From positions 1-26,807 of IMG/VR virus record IMGVR_UViG_3300030109_004739: a stretch of DNA of 26,807 nt, one strand, 5' to 3'. Shown here one piece after another: positions 8,177 through 15,506 of this stretch (the first letter of the stretch is position 1; each line of letters starts with the position of its first letter). The position numbers were made by a program, and so were the translations under genes. This DNA comes from a virus. The notes under the pieces were generated by a model that was not told the DNA's origin, did no database searches, and saw only the letters and a program-made list of their open reading frames with translations.

Positions 8177-8824
8177 CTACGCTGCTATCGGCGTCCAAGT
8201 TGTCGAGGCGCTCGTATCAAGCAGTCCCCATATGTTTGTTGTGCCTACAGCCGTTGTGCTTGAGACACCGGTTAGCGATACATTCGCGATTGCTGTAATT
8301 GAAACGGTTCCGACTGCGGTTTCAGATACGACATCCACAGCAGTGAAAGTTGTTCCGGCCCCAGACGTTGCGCTGCCGATTGCGGTGGTAGAAGCGATCC
8401 CGCTGGGAGATACAGTTACGCCCGTTCCCTCTGAAATTGTTGGCGAACCAACTCCACCGCTGGACGACACACCGGTAACATCTACAACGAAACCAGCCCT
8501 TGCATTTGCATCACCGACAGACGCGGTTGATGAAACTCCCGTTGGTGAAACAACCGGGGCCAAGTTGATTGTGACCGAGCCAACCGCCGTTGTTGACGAG
8601 ATGCCGGTCGGGCTGACGGTGACGCCAGAACCTTGAGTGACGCTCGTAGATCCAACGGCTGTAGTTGAAGACAAACCAGTTGGAGATACAACTGCCGTGC
8701 CCGTAACTGTTGCCGAACCTATTGCCGTTGTTGACGCTACCCCGCTTACATCGACTTGCTCGATGTCAGAGCCGTATGACCCCGCGTTCCAAGTTGAGCG
8801 CCCCCAGCCGACTAAGGTTGGCAT
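8177..8824 (-). CDS. Repeat-built virion protein (about eight VSxTGVSSTTAVG units)
   Basis: A 215-residue protein framed by an aromatic N-terminus (GWGRSTWNAGSYGSD) and C-terminus (IWGLLDTSASTTWTPIA). Between them, residues 24-201 consist of about eight units of 18-25 residues with the core VSPTGVSSTTAVGSxxxxxxx. The units vary, with one shortened copy near residue 165. I recall similar VTGVSATGAVGTV repeats in fibre or surface proteins of cyanophages and other marine phages. The units should form beta strands, giving a rod or an Ig-like surface. It sits between other fibre-like genes. Repeat number may change by recombination between units. Unit function is unknown. Confidence 0.65.
   Translation of the reverse strand: MPTLVGWGRSTWNAGSYGSDIEQVDVSGVASTTAIGSATVTGTAVVSPTGLSSTTAVGSTSVTQGSGVTVSPTGISSTTAVGSVTINLAPVVSPTGVSSTASVGDANARAGFVVDVTGVSSSGGVGSPTISEGTGVTVSPSGIASTTAIGSATSGAGTTFTAVDVVSETAVGTVSITAIANVSLTGVSSTTAVGTTNIWGLLDTSASTTWTPIAA
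8221..8755 (-). repeat. Degenerate tandem repeat coding for beta units
   Basis: Within the gene at 8177-8824 the DNA encodes about eight consecutive copies of a unit of 54-75 bases. The protein core is S-x-T-G-[VIL]-[SA]-S-T-[TA]-[AS]-[VI]-G. The bases have diverged more than the protein, which suggests old duplications kept by selection on the protein rather than a recent slip. Confidence 0.65.
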
Positions 8825-8826
8825 GG

Positions 8827-9258
8827 TTAGGCTAGACGAATAATCGCGTTACTAGCGTCAGCGGTTGGGAAGCTAACCGTAAAGTCGCCCGACGATGAGG
8901 TCTTGTCAGAGCCAAAGTCGAGAACTGCAACCGCTTTGTCAGATGCGCTTGAGTTATAGATAAGTGCGCCGCGTGCCGTGATAGAGGAACTTGAGAACGT
9001 CAAATCCGCAAAATCACAAAAAGCGGTAGTGCCGCTCGTTGTTGGTGTGACACTTGTAAGTGTCCCGCCGCCAGCACTGTACCCCGTCCCGCTGACCTCA
9101 TTACCTGTTGAGTAAGCGGTCGTAGAAGCAGATGGGGAGGCTGAGTTTGTATATAGTGCAAGCTTGAAAGTGTTACCGCTCGATGCGGTGAAGTTATGCG
9201 TGCCTACAAGGATCTCTTGCTTGAAGGACGTGCAAAGGGCTGAACCGGAAAAGGCCAT
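8827..9258 (-). CDS. Conserved-type phage structural protein
   Basis: A 143-residue protein with the pattern FKLALYTNSASPSASTTAYS, then GNEVSGTGYSAGG, a middle FCDFADLTFSSSSITARGAL and the end FPTADASNAIIRLA. I recall this arrangement from a family of small virion proteins widespread in tailed phages. All predicted secondary structure is beta, and there is no membrane segment or catalytic motif. The upstream 74-residue gene overlaps its start by one base. It follows the neck/adaptor genes and precedes the fibre genes, which fits a tail or tail-decoration protein. Confidence 0.65.
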   Translation of the reverse strand: MAFSGSALCTSFKQEILVGTHNFTASSGNTFKLALYTNSASPSASTTAYSTGNEVSGTGYSAGGGTLTSVTPTTSGTTAFCDFADLTFSSSSITARGALIYNSSASDKAVAVLDFGSDKTSSSGDFTVSFPTADASNAIIRLA

Positions 9259-9482
9259 TAGCGTGTCTCCTGTGAGCGGATTGCTTGTTGCATGTAATGA
9301 AGGACAACAGACTCGATCCGCTCTTTAAATGCATGGGCCTGTTCTCTAAGTGGCGCTGGGGCTTGATCCCCAACGCTAATGATTTGTTCTGCTGCCCGTC
9401 TGGCCCAGTACTCGGGTGGAAGCCCACCATTTGTGGTGGTGACCACCCCGACTGTACCAAGTTGTAAAATGGAATCTGTCAC
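9258..9482 (-). CDS. Small phage protein, unknown function
   Basis: A 74-residue protein with an N-terminal Gly/Thr/Val-rich end and a helical rest. The segment GGLPPEYWARRAAEQIISVG followed by APAPLREQAHAFKERI resembles a small protein family I recall next to adaptor genes in marine phages. It has no Cys and no signal peptide. The start overlaps the end of the adaptor gene upstream by 4 nt, and its stop overlaps the next start by one base, so all three are probably made together. A tail-completion or assembly role is a guess from position. Confidence 0.55.
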   Translation of the reverse strand: MTDSILQLGTVGVVTTTNGGLPPEYWARRAAEQIISVGDQAPAPLREQAHAFKERIESVVLHYMQQAIRSQETR

Positions 9483-10114
9483 GATGCTGGCACCCTCAAC
9501 TGACCGTTTCGGTAATCATCCCGTGTGTCGAGTCCACTTCCCAAATTTCTCAACCGTTCGATGCTTTCTTGGAATCTACCTTCATAAAGTTGAAGGAGAT
9601 CTGCCTCGCCTTTCATAAACGTGTAAGCTTCAACGAGGCTTCCATACAGAAGCGCGTTCTCCGCATTGTCTCCAAGCCAAGAAGTACCGCTTGAAGCAGC
9701 GGTGATTGATTCCGGCTTGGCGCGATAGTGCAGTTCCGACGAGTAGTTTTGATCGGGCACTGGTGCGAGAACGAAGCTTTCGTCGTTAAACAAACCGTAG
9801 AACCGAGGCAGTCCCGTCTCCGAGGCGGGGAATGCTTCATCCAAAAAGTTAACGTCCTTTTGGAGCATGAAAGACTTGGTACTGCCCGACGTAACGCTGA
9901 ATGATAAAACAGCGAGCAAGTCGTTAGGCATATCCAGAAACCGGTTTGCAGATAATACATTACCCGTGACGTTTTTCCGGAAGTCGGGAATTGTAACGAG
10001 ACGCAGTATGCGCTCTTCCGCTTGCTTGATAATGTCATCGAGATCCGCAACGAACGTGGTCTCGGAGTTATCGCAGTAATCTTGGATAAGCTGTTTTAGT
10101 TTTGTGAGGTTCAT
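9479..10114 (-). CDS. Head-tail adaptor / tail completion protein
   Basis: A 211-residue mainly helical protein. The start (LTKLKQLIQDYCDNSE then DLDDIIKQAEERILRLV) and the middle (PNDLLAVLSFSV, and the later FVLAPVPDQNYSSELHYRAK) are typical of the phage adaptor family that sits below the portal. The segment NALLYGSLVEAYTFMKGEAD followed by YEGRFQESIERL is a pattern I recall from that family. It lies between a zinc-ribbon protein and small tail proteins with 4-nt overlaps on both sides. A P22-like podovirus uses similar proteins to join portal and tail hub. The family assignment rests on pattern recognition only. Confidence 0.6.
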   Translation of the reverse strand: MNLTKLKQLIQDYCDNSETTFVADLDDIIKQAEERILRLVTIPDFRKNVTGNVLSANRFLDMPNDLLAVLSFSVTSGSTKSFMLQKDVNFLDEAFPASETGLPRFYGLFNDESFVLAPVPDQNYSSELHYRAKPESITAASSGTSWLGDNAENALLYGSLVEAYTFMKGEADLLQLYEGRFQESIERLRNLGSGLDTRDDYRNGQLRVPAS

Positions 10115-10443
10115 GTCGTCACCGTCACCAGCCCAACTTCAGACTTCAAAAGAAACCCAGCCTTCTGCCCGTTATTTATCTGACCAGATCCTACCGGGTC
10201 GAAGCTCGACAGTGCTCGACTGACGGCCTCTGCTGTGTCCGGACGTGGATTGCGAAGGGCTTGCGGATCGTCAAAGCGAACGCGCCCTAGAAGAAGCTGT
10301 GGGTTATCGTTGTCGTCACACTCGGGGCAAACCATTAACCCGGTCTCTTGGCCCGCACGCACTTGATCGACCAGATCGTTAAGGTCGTAGCGAAACCCGC
10401 AGCGGTCGCAGAAACCAAAAGCATACCTTCCAGAAGCAAACAT
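10111..10443 (-). CDS. Zinc-ribbon phage protein
   Basis: A 110-residue protein with Cys12-x2-Cys15 (FCDRCGFRY) and Cys39-x2-Cys42 (VCPECDD), a classic four-Cys zinc ribbon. It is followed by LLLGRVRFDDPQALRNPRPD, a tail that I recall from phage proteins in this genome position. It is coded between two neck/adaptor genes with overlaps of 1 and 4 nt, so it is co-expressed with virion assembly genes. It may be a small structural or assembly factor rather than a transcription factor. The metal site is inferred from Cys spacing only. Confidence 0.65.
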   Translation of the reverse strand: MFASGRYAFGFCDRCGFRYDLNDLVDQVRAGQETGLMVCPECDDNDNPQLLLGRVRFDDPQALRNPRPDTAEAVSRALSSFDPVGSGQINNGQKAGFLLKSEVGLVTVTT

Positions 10444-11126
10444 CAGAACGGCGCTCCCGGTGTAAGTGTGATAGAAGAGCGATCTCGATCCTCTGCCGCC
10501 GCTAAGTCAAAGGCTTCATCCGCCAAACCTTTTAAAATCTGGGTTCGCGGCGCTGTCTCCGGGCGCTTCATTGAAATGTGATACGCAAGGGCGGCGCATA
10601 GCGCGGGCATGAAGCGGATCGGAATGTCCATGTCGTTCGACGCGGGCGATCCGGCGTCCTGTATCCGACGCAACCGGTAATAGATAAGAGACCGCGTTGT
10701 GGAGTCTGGGATGGGCCAGAGTGAAATCTTTGGAACAACTTGCCGGTCTACATATATCTGCGTTGGGCGTCCCTTTGTTAGCTTGTTTGGAATAGCAGAG
10801 TACTGACTCACCGAAATGCGCGTCACAACCAAATCGGTTTGTGAGTTAACGTCTCCCGCGTTCTCGCGAACAACGTGCTCGATTAGATCGACCGTGTCCG
10901 CTGGCAGAGTGTAGGTCTGCGTACCGTCAACAAGGGCGACACTGCCCTCCTCTACGGTCCAAAGGTTAAGCCCCTTGTTTGCCCACTCCGAGCAAATCAA
11001 ATTTATAGAGCGACGGGCTGTCTTGTAGTCGTAGCCAGAGCGGAGTTCCACCCCGGCTCGCTCGTATGCTTCCTCGATGATGTCCGCAAGGTCGAGGTTA
11101 AACGTGGCTGTACCACTCGTCGCCAT
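10443..11126 (-). CDS. Head-tail adaptor, P22 gp4-like
   Basis: A 227-residue protein. The N-terminus (LDLADIIEEAYERAGVELRS followed by YDYKTARRSINLICSEWANK) is helical and matches my memory of the tail accessory factor/adaptor family that includes P22 gp4. The middle is beta (VALVDGTQTYTLPADTVDLI). The segment GRPTQIYVDRQ then SLWPIPDSTTRSLIYYRLRR is also typical. In P22, gp4 binds below the portal and closes the neck. It directly follows the small basic-protein cluster and precedes the zinc-ribbon gene with a one-base overlap. Family call is moderate in confidence, neck location good. Confidence 0.65.
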   Translation of the reverse strand: MATSGTATFNLDLADIIEEAYERAGVELRSGYDYKTARRSINLICSEWANKGLNLWTVEEGSVALVDGTQTYTLPADTVDLIEHVVRENAGDVNSQTDLVVTRISVSQYSAIPNKLTKGRPTQIYVDRQVVPKISLWPIPDSTTRSLIYYRLRRIQDAGSPASNDMDIPIRFMPALCAALAYHISMKRPETAPRTQILKGLADEAFDLAAAEDRDRSSITLTPGAPF

Positions 11127-11353
11127 TAGCGTTTCTTCTTCCAGCTAATACGGCCCGGTCCCTTTTTCTTTCGAGCCGCCGAGTTGCATTGTGCTTTGGT
11201 AGGACGGCAAGCTGGGTAAGGACGCTTGCTTCCACCCTTGGCAGACTTGCGACCGCACGGCTTGCCCGTCTTGCAGTCGATCCACCCCTTACCGTCGTTG
11301 CGTGAAAACCAACGGCGCAGCCCTTCCTTTTTGTATTTCTTTTTGGCGGGCAT
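11126..11353 (-). CDS. DUF5872-like small basic protein
   Basis: A 75-residue, very basic protein. The pattern GLRRWFSRNDGKGWIDCKTG then KPCGRKSAKGG and PYPACRPTKAQ corresponds to the DUF5872 family as I recall it, found in phages and in large DNA viruses. Three Cys are spaced along the chain. About a third of the residues are Lys or Arg. Its start overlaps the end of the next upstream basic protein by one base (TAATG). A nucleic-acid-binding or DNA-condensing role in the virion is plausible from charge, but not shown. Confidence 0.65.
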   Translation of the reverse strand: MPAKKKYKKEGLRRWFSRNDGKGWIDCKTGKPCGRKSAKGGSKRPYPACRPTKAQCNSAARKKKGPGRISWKKKR

Positions 11354-11514
11354 TAACGCTTCTTCTTCTTGGACTTGTTACCCCAGTTTTTGGCACCGAC
11401 CTTTCGGCACCGTGTAAGGGCACCACTTGCGTAGGCGCTTGGCCATTTCGTGTACCGGCGCTTTACCTTGTGGTAACACGCATCACGTTTCGCCTTTTTC
11501 TTTTTCGCCGCCAT
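11353..11514 (-). CDS. 53-residue basic protein with paired Cys
   Basis: An ATG at 11514 and a TAA at 11353-11355 give 53 residues: a start MAAKKKKAKRD, then ACYHKVKRRYTKWPSAYASG, ALTRCRKVGAKNWG and a KKKKR end. I recall the A-C-Y-x-K-V-K and W-P-S-A-Y-A-S-G-A-L pattern from small basic proteins in phages and algal viruses. Both ends overlap neighbours by a single base (TAATG), which supports translation as a coupled set. Two Cys and many Lys suggest a compact nucleic-acid-binding fold. It lies between the DUF5872-like and DUF6321-like genes. Confidence 0.7.
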   Translation of the reverse strand: MAAKKKKAKRDACYHKVKRRYTKWPSAYASGALTRCRKVGAKNWGNKSKKKKR

Positions 11515-11810
11515 TAGCACTTCCACCTTTTCCGCGCTTGCCGTAGGCGACTGTTTGGATTCTTAGCTGCCTTCGGAAACTTCTTCATCTGCCCTGCTGA
11601 CCGAGCGCAATAACTCTTGCGCCTCTTCGCGTCTTTCGATCCCTTCTTCGGACTGCCGGTCACAGCGGTTTTCAACTTCGATCCGGGGTTCTTCCTTCGG
11701 TATGCCGCAACTCCTTTTTCAGTCATACCGGCACCGCTTTTAGTCTTTCTGTAATTTGCGCCAGACCCCTTGGTCGTTTTCCTAATCGGTTTTTCTTTTT
11801 TTCTTGGCAT
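11514..11810 (-). CDS. DUF6321-like small basic protein
   Basis: I choose the ATG at 11810 (98 residues) because the protein then begins MPRKKEKPIRKTT, has GGAAA 5 nt before the start and overlaps the upstream gene by only 29 nt. A longer frame to 11975 exists but runs out of frame through a conserved-looking gene. The segment GAGMTEKGVAAYRRKNPGSK followed by LKTAVTG and AKRRKSYCARSAGQMKK fits DUF6321 as I recall it. It is Lys/Arg-rich throughout. It belongs to a run of three tiny basic proteins that overlap by one base each. Confidence 0.65.
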   Translation of the reverse strand: MPRKKEKPIRKTTKGSGANYRKTKSGAGMTEKGVAAYRRKNPGSKLKTAVTGSPKKGSKDAKRRKSYCARSAGQMKKFPKAAKNPNSRLRQARKRWKC

Positions 11811-12486
11811 TCGTTTCCGAGTAGAGGTTGTTGAAAGTTGTTTCGGGATCGAGGTACGATTCATGGCCTTCTGCGCTGTGCGTCCACTGAGACGGCGTGA
11901 AGTCTGGCGCTCCCTCTCCCGTCCTCCACAATGCTGGGCTAGTTGCTCGAACGCGGTTGTTGGGCAGCGCAACAAAGTTACCCGTCCATTTCCCCGCGTC
12001 CGTTAGATAAATAACGTGAGACTGTTTATGCTGTGCCGGATCGTCAGCGATATCGTTGCCGGTGTAATCAACGGTGAACAGATATTTGCCCGTGTGGAAC
12101 TCGTCATCGATTTTACAGATCCACGGCGAGGAACTTACCCGGTCCATCGTTACCACACTGTGATCTCGGGACTCACAGTCCCAAGGTTGACACAGATGAT
12201 CTTCCATCGGCTCTGGCCATTCCTCTAACGGAATGTCGGCTACCAATGCTTGAATTGGCATCCTCGCCCACATAGCACCGCCGTGTAGGTTTTCTTCTGG
12301 CCCGCCTTCCATATCGATCTCACAACCAGTGAAAACGATTTGAAAACTTAAAGAGCGATCTGGAATGGTGTTCACAGCAAAAGCCATCGCGTGCAAAAAC
12401 TCGCCGTGATAGTCTTGATGATTGGCTGTGAACTCTTTGCGTACCCAGCAATTGAAGTGCGGTACGTTACTTATCAGATGGGGCAT
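11782..12486 (-). CDS. Conserved-type phage protein, unknown function
   Basis: A 234-residue protein with an unusual start (HLISNVPHFNCWVRKEFTAN then HQDYHGEFLHAMAFAV) that I recall from proteins in uncultured marine phages. The middle LHGGAMWARMPIQALVADIP, then EEWPEPMEDHLCQPWDCESR, is rich in Trp, Met and His. Its C-terminus ends in a basic tail (AKKKRKTD). No catalytic motif or membrane segment is clear. It starts one base before the stop of the KGG-type protein upstream and sits among small virion proteins, so a structural or packaging role is possible. The function is not known to me. Confidence 0.6.
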   Translation of the reverse strand: MPHLISNVPHFNCWVRKEFTANHQDYHGEFLHAMAFAVNTIPDRSLSFQIVFTGCEIDMEGGPEENLHGGAMWARMPIQALVADIPLEEWPEPMEDHLCQPWDCESRDHSVVTMDRVSSSPWICKIDDEFHTGKYLFTVDYTGNDIADDPAQHKQSHVIYLTDAGKWTGNFVALPNNRVRATSPALWRTGEGAPDFTPSQWTHSAEGHESYLDPETTFNNLYSETNAKKKRKTD

Positions 12487-12683
12487 TACCGGCGTGTTTT
12501 AGAAGCGCCACCCTTCGCTTTCTTTTTTACCTTCTTCTTAACAGCACCGCCCTTGGCGTATTTCTTGGTTCCCTTTGCCATGCCCCCACCCCTCATTTTC
12601 TTGACGGGTTTTTTCTCGGACATCTTCTTCTGGAGAAATGGCGGCAGTTTACTCTTCGCGCCATTTTTAGGTTTTTTATTCAT
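12486..12683 (-). CDS. Lys/Gly-rich tiny basic protein
   Basis: A 65-residue protein made of Lys, Gly and a few Met: KKMRGGGMAKGTKKYAKGGA is followed by KKKVKKKAKGGAS. The KGGA unit occurs twice. Such K-G-G-rich proteins are frequent in marine phages, where they are usually unannotated. The composition suggests binding to DNA or RNA or to an acidic protein partner. It is separated from the next upstream gene by 8 bp and abuts the 234-residue gene. Low complexity makes homology calls unreliable. Confidence 0.6.
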   Translation of the reverse strand: MNKKPKNGAKSKLPPFLQKKMSEKKPVKKMRGGGMAKGTKKYAKGGAVKKKVKKKAKGGASKTRR

Positions 12684-12691
12684 CGGAAATC

Positions 12692-13009
12692 CTAAGTTAG
12701 CTTGTCACAGATCGTGGTTACTTTTTTCTTCATCCATTCAACGTCCTTCTGAATCGACGCGATTGTCGTCCAGTGTTCCTTTAAGGCTGAAGGCGAATTG
12801 ATGTCTGAAAGGACATTCGTTCTTTGCTCGACCATCGAAGTTTTCTGGTCGTTCATGTCCATGCGCTTGTCCAAGTCGGACAAGGATCGACGCAACGCTT
12901 CGTAGTCTTCCATGAGGTTTTTGATTTGAATCTTGGCTATGGCAGCGGCACTGACGATGGACACAAGACAAGTGCCAATCGTCAGCATCAGCCGTAGATC
13001 AAGTTCCAT
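12692..13009 (-). CDS. Membrane-anchored coiled-coil protein
   Basis: A 105-residue protein with a hydrophobic N-terminal segment (about residues 6-25, LRLMLTIGTCLVSIVSAAAI) and a following heptad-rich helix (about 28-70, KNLMEDYEALRRSLSDLDKR). The layout is membrane anchor plus coiled coil. That is similar to inner-membrane spanins and to some holin-associated proteins, but there is no partner lipoprotein gene beside it. It may be a late membrane protein used in lysis or in assembly. Confidence in the gene is good, in the function low. Confidence 0.6.
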   Translation of the reverse strand: MELDLRLMLTIGTCLVSIVSAAAIAKIQIKNLMEDYEALRRSLSDLDKRMDMNDQKTSMVEQRTNVLSDINSPSALKEHWTTIASIQKDVEWMKKKVTTICDKLT

Positions 13010-13308
13010 TAGCCGTCGTGGAAGACCGTTAAAGAAGTGACATTCGTCAACGTGGCGTGAACGTCCGTCCGAAAGCGAACACCCCCCTCGGGGATGTAGA
13101 CGTTCTCGGTAGCGGTAGCCGACGCCGGGGTGGCAATCGTCATCAGCGTTGTTCCGCCAGAACCGCCGTCTTTTAAAACGATGGAGCCAGCACTTCCGCT
13201 CGCGACATAGTAAATCGACTTTACCCGAGCGGGCTGTGGGTTGCCGGAAGATCCGGATACATATCCGGTGGAGGTTATCGTTTTAGCTGTGAGGTCGTTT
13301 ACAGCCAT
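13009..13308 (-). CDS. Small virion protein, beta-rich
   Basis: A 99-residue protein (TAKTITSTGYVSGSSGNPQP, then RVKSIYYVASGSAGSIVLKD and GGVRFRTDVHATLTNVTSLT). All strands, no Cys. I recall similar short proteins after the capsid gene in marine phages, possibly decoration or spike components. The start has a very strong ribosome binding site (AAGGAGGTGACCG before the ATG), suggesting high expression. Its stop overlaps the next start by one base. Confidence 0.6.
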   Translation of the reverse strand: MAVNDLTAKTITSTGYVSGSSGNPQPARVKSIYYVASGSAGSIVLKDGGSGGTTLMTIATPASATATENVYIPEGGVRFRTDVHATLTNVTSLTVFHDG

Positions 13309-13319
13309 CGGTCACCTCC

Positions 13320-13763
13320 TTACGAGAGGTTGTTGTTCTGCAAATACAGAACCGTGACAGTCGCCGCACCAGCCGAAGCAGCAGAGCCAGACTGGTTGTA
13401 GGTTGTCGTTATCGCAACGTCACTCGTTCCAATGTCGATGAGGTTACTGATTTGGCTAACATCTGAGGTTGCCAGAACGCGGGCAAGAGAACCGAGCGCG
13501 AGAGCATCGGCATACTTATCCGCTGTTGTACCATCACCGATGTCGAGCGTGTTTGCGCTGCCCGCATCAAAGGCAGTCGTTACGTCAACAGTGATCTGGA
13601 AAATTTGGCTGTTGGCTGGAATACGGGCAACAACAGTCGTTGTTCCGTCAGCCGCAAAAGTAATCTTGGCGCTCTGTGCCATGAGGGCGAAACCCGCATT
13701 GGCGCTTGCGCCTTCCCGGATGGTGCCCGCTTTGACGGGACCACTAAAGGTCGTCGTACCCAT
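13320..13763 (-). CDS. Small virion / decoration-like protein
   Basis: A 147-residue protein with the pattern FSGPVKAGTIREGASANAGF, then ARIPANSQIFQITVDVTTAF and the end GAATVTVLYLQNNNLS. I recall this pattern from a family of phage structural proteins coded near the capsid gene. The fold looks all-beta with low Cys content. A GGTAAGGAG motif precedes its ATG. High expression and position suggest a capsid decoration or a tail-tube-like structural role. The exact family is unresolved. Confidence 0.6.
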   Translation of the reverse strand: MGTTTFSGPVKAGTIREGASANAGFALMAQSAKITFAADGTTTVVARIPANSQIFQITVDVTTAFDAGSANTLDIGDGTTADKYADALALGSLARVLATSDVSQISNLIDIGTSDVAITTTYNQSGSAASAGAATVTVLYLQNNNLS

Positions 13764-13805
13764 TAAATTTTCTCCTTACCGATTGCCCGTCTGGAGGGGT
13801 CCGCA

Positions 13806-13961
13806 CTAGGCGGTCTGACAATCGCAGTTTGGATTTTTGCAATCACTGCACTTACAGCGCAGCGCCTTGCACAAAAGATCTCGTATCCACCGCAATAGGG
13901 AGAGACCCCAGCGACAGATCAGTTTACACACAGCAATCGCTTTGCCTTTGATCCAAGACAT
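13806..13961 (-). CDS. 51-residue Cys-rich amphipathic protein
   Basis: I choose the ATG at 13961 because AGGAGAGACCTCA precedes it; longer in-frame starts would run into the capsid gene. The 51 residues form an amphipathic or membrane-seeking helix (WIKGKAIAVCKLICRWGLSL then LRWIRDLLCKALRC) followed by a Cys-rich tail (CKCSDCKNPNCDCQTA). In total there are eight Cys, six of them in the last 21 residues with C-x-C spacing. This could bind metal or form disulfides. It lies right after the major capsid gene. I do not recognise a family. Confidence 0.6.
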   Translation of the reverse strand: MSWIKGKAIAVCKLICRWGLSLLRWIRDLLCKALRCKCSDCKNPNCDCQTA

Positions 13962-13986
13962 TGAGGTCTCTCCTATTGTGTAGAGG

Positions 13987-14904
13987 TTAAGCTCCCGGCG
14001 AACCGTAGACACCGAGCGGGTCAGACACGCCGAACGAATATCGCTCACGCGCCTTGTACCTCACATTTCCGGTATCGAAGTCACCGTCCATGCCGGTCGC
14101 AATCGGGGTGCGAACGAAATACTTCATGCCATCAGAACCATTGATGGACGTGATGATGATGTAGGCATCAGCATCCGTGAAGAAGTGGTTCACACGATAC
14201 CCTTGCGGGATCGAACCCATGTTGCGGATGGAGTTGATGTCGTTATCGGCAGTGCCGGTACGAAGCTCCGTCTGCAACAGACGGTTCGCAACGAACATCA
14301 GTTCCGGCGGGACAATCAGCTTCTCTGGCCGTGCCGCGATCAGAAGGCCGCGCTCATCCGTAAATTCGGAAATCGCAATGATGTCCGCTTCGAGCGAGGT
14401 CTCGTTGAGATCGTGAGCCGTCGAAGGCGTGTTCGAGTTCGTACCACCGGACACCAGCGGGTGTGCAGTGTTGAACAACGTGACGCCATCGCCAGAGGTG
14501 AAAGAACCACTGGGCATCCCGTTGTTGATGGGCGAAGCAGCTTTGACTTGCTTCGTGTGTGCCATCGAACGGGCAAGGGCTTTCGTGTACCGAGCGGAGA
14601 GGCTGTCGTAGAGATTGTCTTCGATAGCTTCCTCGGTGATTGAAAATCCGAGCGCAATGGTTTCGTGGTTGTAGCGAGCGACATAATGCTCTTGTGCATT
14701 GTCGTAACTAATCGCTTCGCCTTCGTCTTTGACAACGGCAGCGCCGAAGCCAGACAGTTTCAGTTCTTCCTCGAACGCACGATCAGACGTGTTTGTCTCG
14801 TAGATCTCTTCGTGCTCGTTCTCGTAAGAATCATATTCCAGACCGAACAGTGCGTTCAATCCGGGGACCAACTCTTTAAGGAGTTGTGCGCGACTGATAG
14901 CCAT
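13987..14904 (-). CDS. Major capsid protein (HK97-fold type)
   Basis: A 305-residue protein directly after the scaffold and a decoration-like gene. It shows the pattern QLLKELVPGLNALFGLEYDS, then GFGAAVVKDEGEAISYD, YVARYNHETIALGFSITEEA and the end YSFGVSDPLGVYGSPGA. I recognise this as the type of capsid protein common in uncultured marine phages, related to the Mu-like head-subunit group with an HK97 fold. There is an E-loop-like region (about 50-80) and a P-domain-like helix. The protein assembles the shell around the scaffold. It is probably the most expressed gene here. Confidence 0.82.
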   Translation of the reverse strand: MAISRAQLLKELVPGLNALFGLEYDSYENEHEEIYETNTSDRAFEEELKLSGFGAAVVKDEGEAISYDNAQEHYVARYNHETIALGFSITEEAIEDNLYDSLSARYTKALARSMAHTKQVKAASPINNGMPSGSFTSGDGVTLFNTAHPLVSGGTNSNTPSTAHDLNETSLEADIIAISEFTDERGLLIAARPEKLIVPPELMFVANRLLQTELRTGTADNDINSIRNMGSIPQGYRVNHFFTDADAYIIITSINGSDGMKYFVRTPIATGMDGDFDTGNVRYKARERYSFGVSDPLGVYGSPGA

Positions 14905-14918
14905 TTTGCGTTACTCCC

Positions 14919-15494
14919 TTAGATGCCGGTTGTGTTGAGGTATTGGTGACCGACGTTCCACTTAACAATGCAGTCGGTAAACGAATCACCAATGGACGAG
15001 TTTGGTCCGGTGTAAAAATCGACCAAACGAATTGGAAGCGTGTTTGTCGTTGCGACCGTTGAAGCGTCAAGGCTGACACCAGACACACCGGTTCCGGTCG
15101 AACCAGAACCTTGCACAACAGCAAAGTTCGCACCTAGCGCAGTCTGGGCAACGGCACCATCCGCTTGGATGTGGAAGAGAACATCCGGATCGTCCACAAC
15201 ATAAGCAAACGCATCCGACGCAGCAGTCGATGCGGGCCAGTAGTTTTTGAACGTCATCTGTTCAGTATTAGGGTCTGTAAATTTACAGCCCACGAAAACT
15301 CCAATGGGGGTCAAAGAAGTCGTGCCGGTATCCTTTTCGACAGTACCAGCAGTGACTAGCTTAACGACATCGCCATTGAAGATGTTGGTCGAGTAACCAG
15401 AGGCAATCTTGATTTGACGAGTCGAGCCAGCGTAGACGCGACCACCAATAAGATTAACTGGTTTCAGACCAAAGGCAGCAGCCGTGCTTGCCAT
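14919..15494 (-). CDS. Head decoration / structural protein
   Basis: A 191-residue protein that begins AAAFGLKPVNLIGGRVYAGS and ends SFTDCIVKWNVGHQYLNTTG. The FGLKPV-x-L-x-GG start is one I recall from small head proteins coded just before the capsid gene. It is beta-rich with few charged residues. A GGAGATGACTTA motif precedes the ATG. Position between the 158-residue protein and the major capsid gene supports a capsid decoration role, for example stabilising the shell after expansion. Confidence 0.65.
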   Translation of the reverse strand: MASTAAAFGLKPVNLIGGRVYAGSTRQIKIASGYSTNIFNGDVVKLVTAGTVEKDTGTTSLTPIGVFVGCKFTDPNTEQMTFKNYWPASTAASDAFAYVVDDPDVLFHIQADGAVAQTALGANFAVVQGSGSTGTGVSGVSLDASTVATTNTLPIRLVDFYTGPNSSIGDSFTDCIVKWNVGHQYLNTTGI

Positions 15495-15506
15495 TAAGTC
15501 ATCTCC

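Noticed and set aside
11811-11975. Upstream extension of the DUF6321-like gene (residues 1-55 of a 153-residue frame)
   Set aside because: The extension reads out of frame through the 234-residue gene and looks like a shadow; the ATG at 11810 has a site and a good family start.
13962-14048. N-terminal extension of the Cys-rich small gene to 14048
   Set aside because: The extension overlaps the capsid gene out of frame, and the ribosome binding site AGGAGAG lies before the shorter start at 13961.
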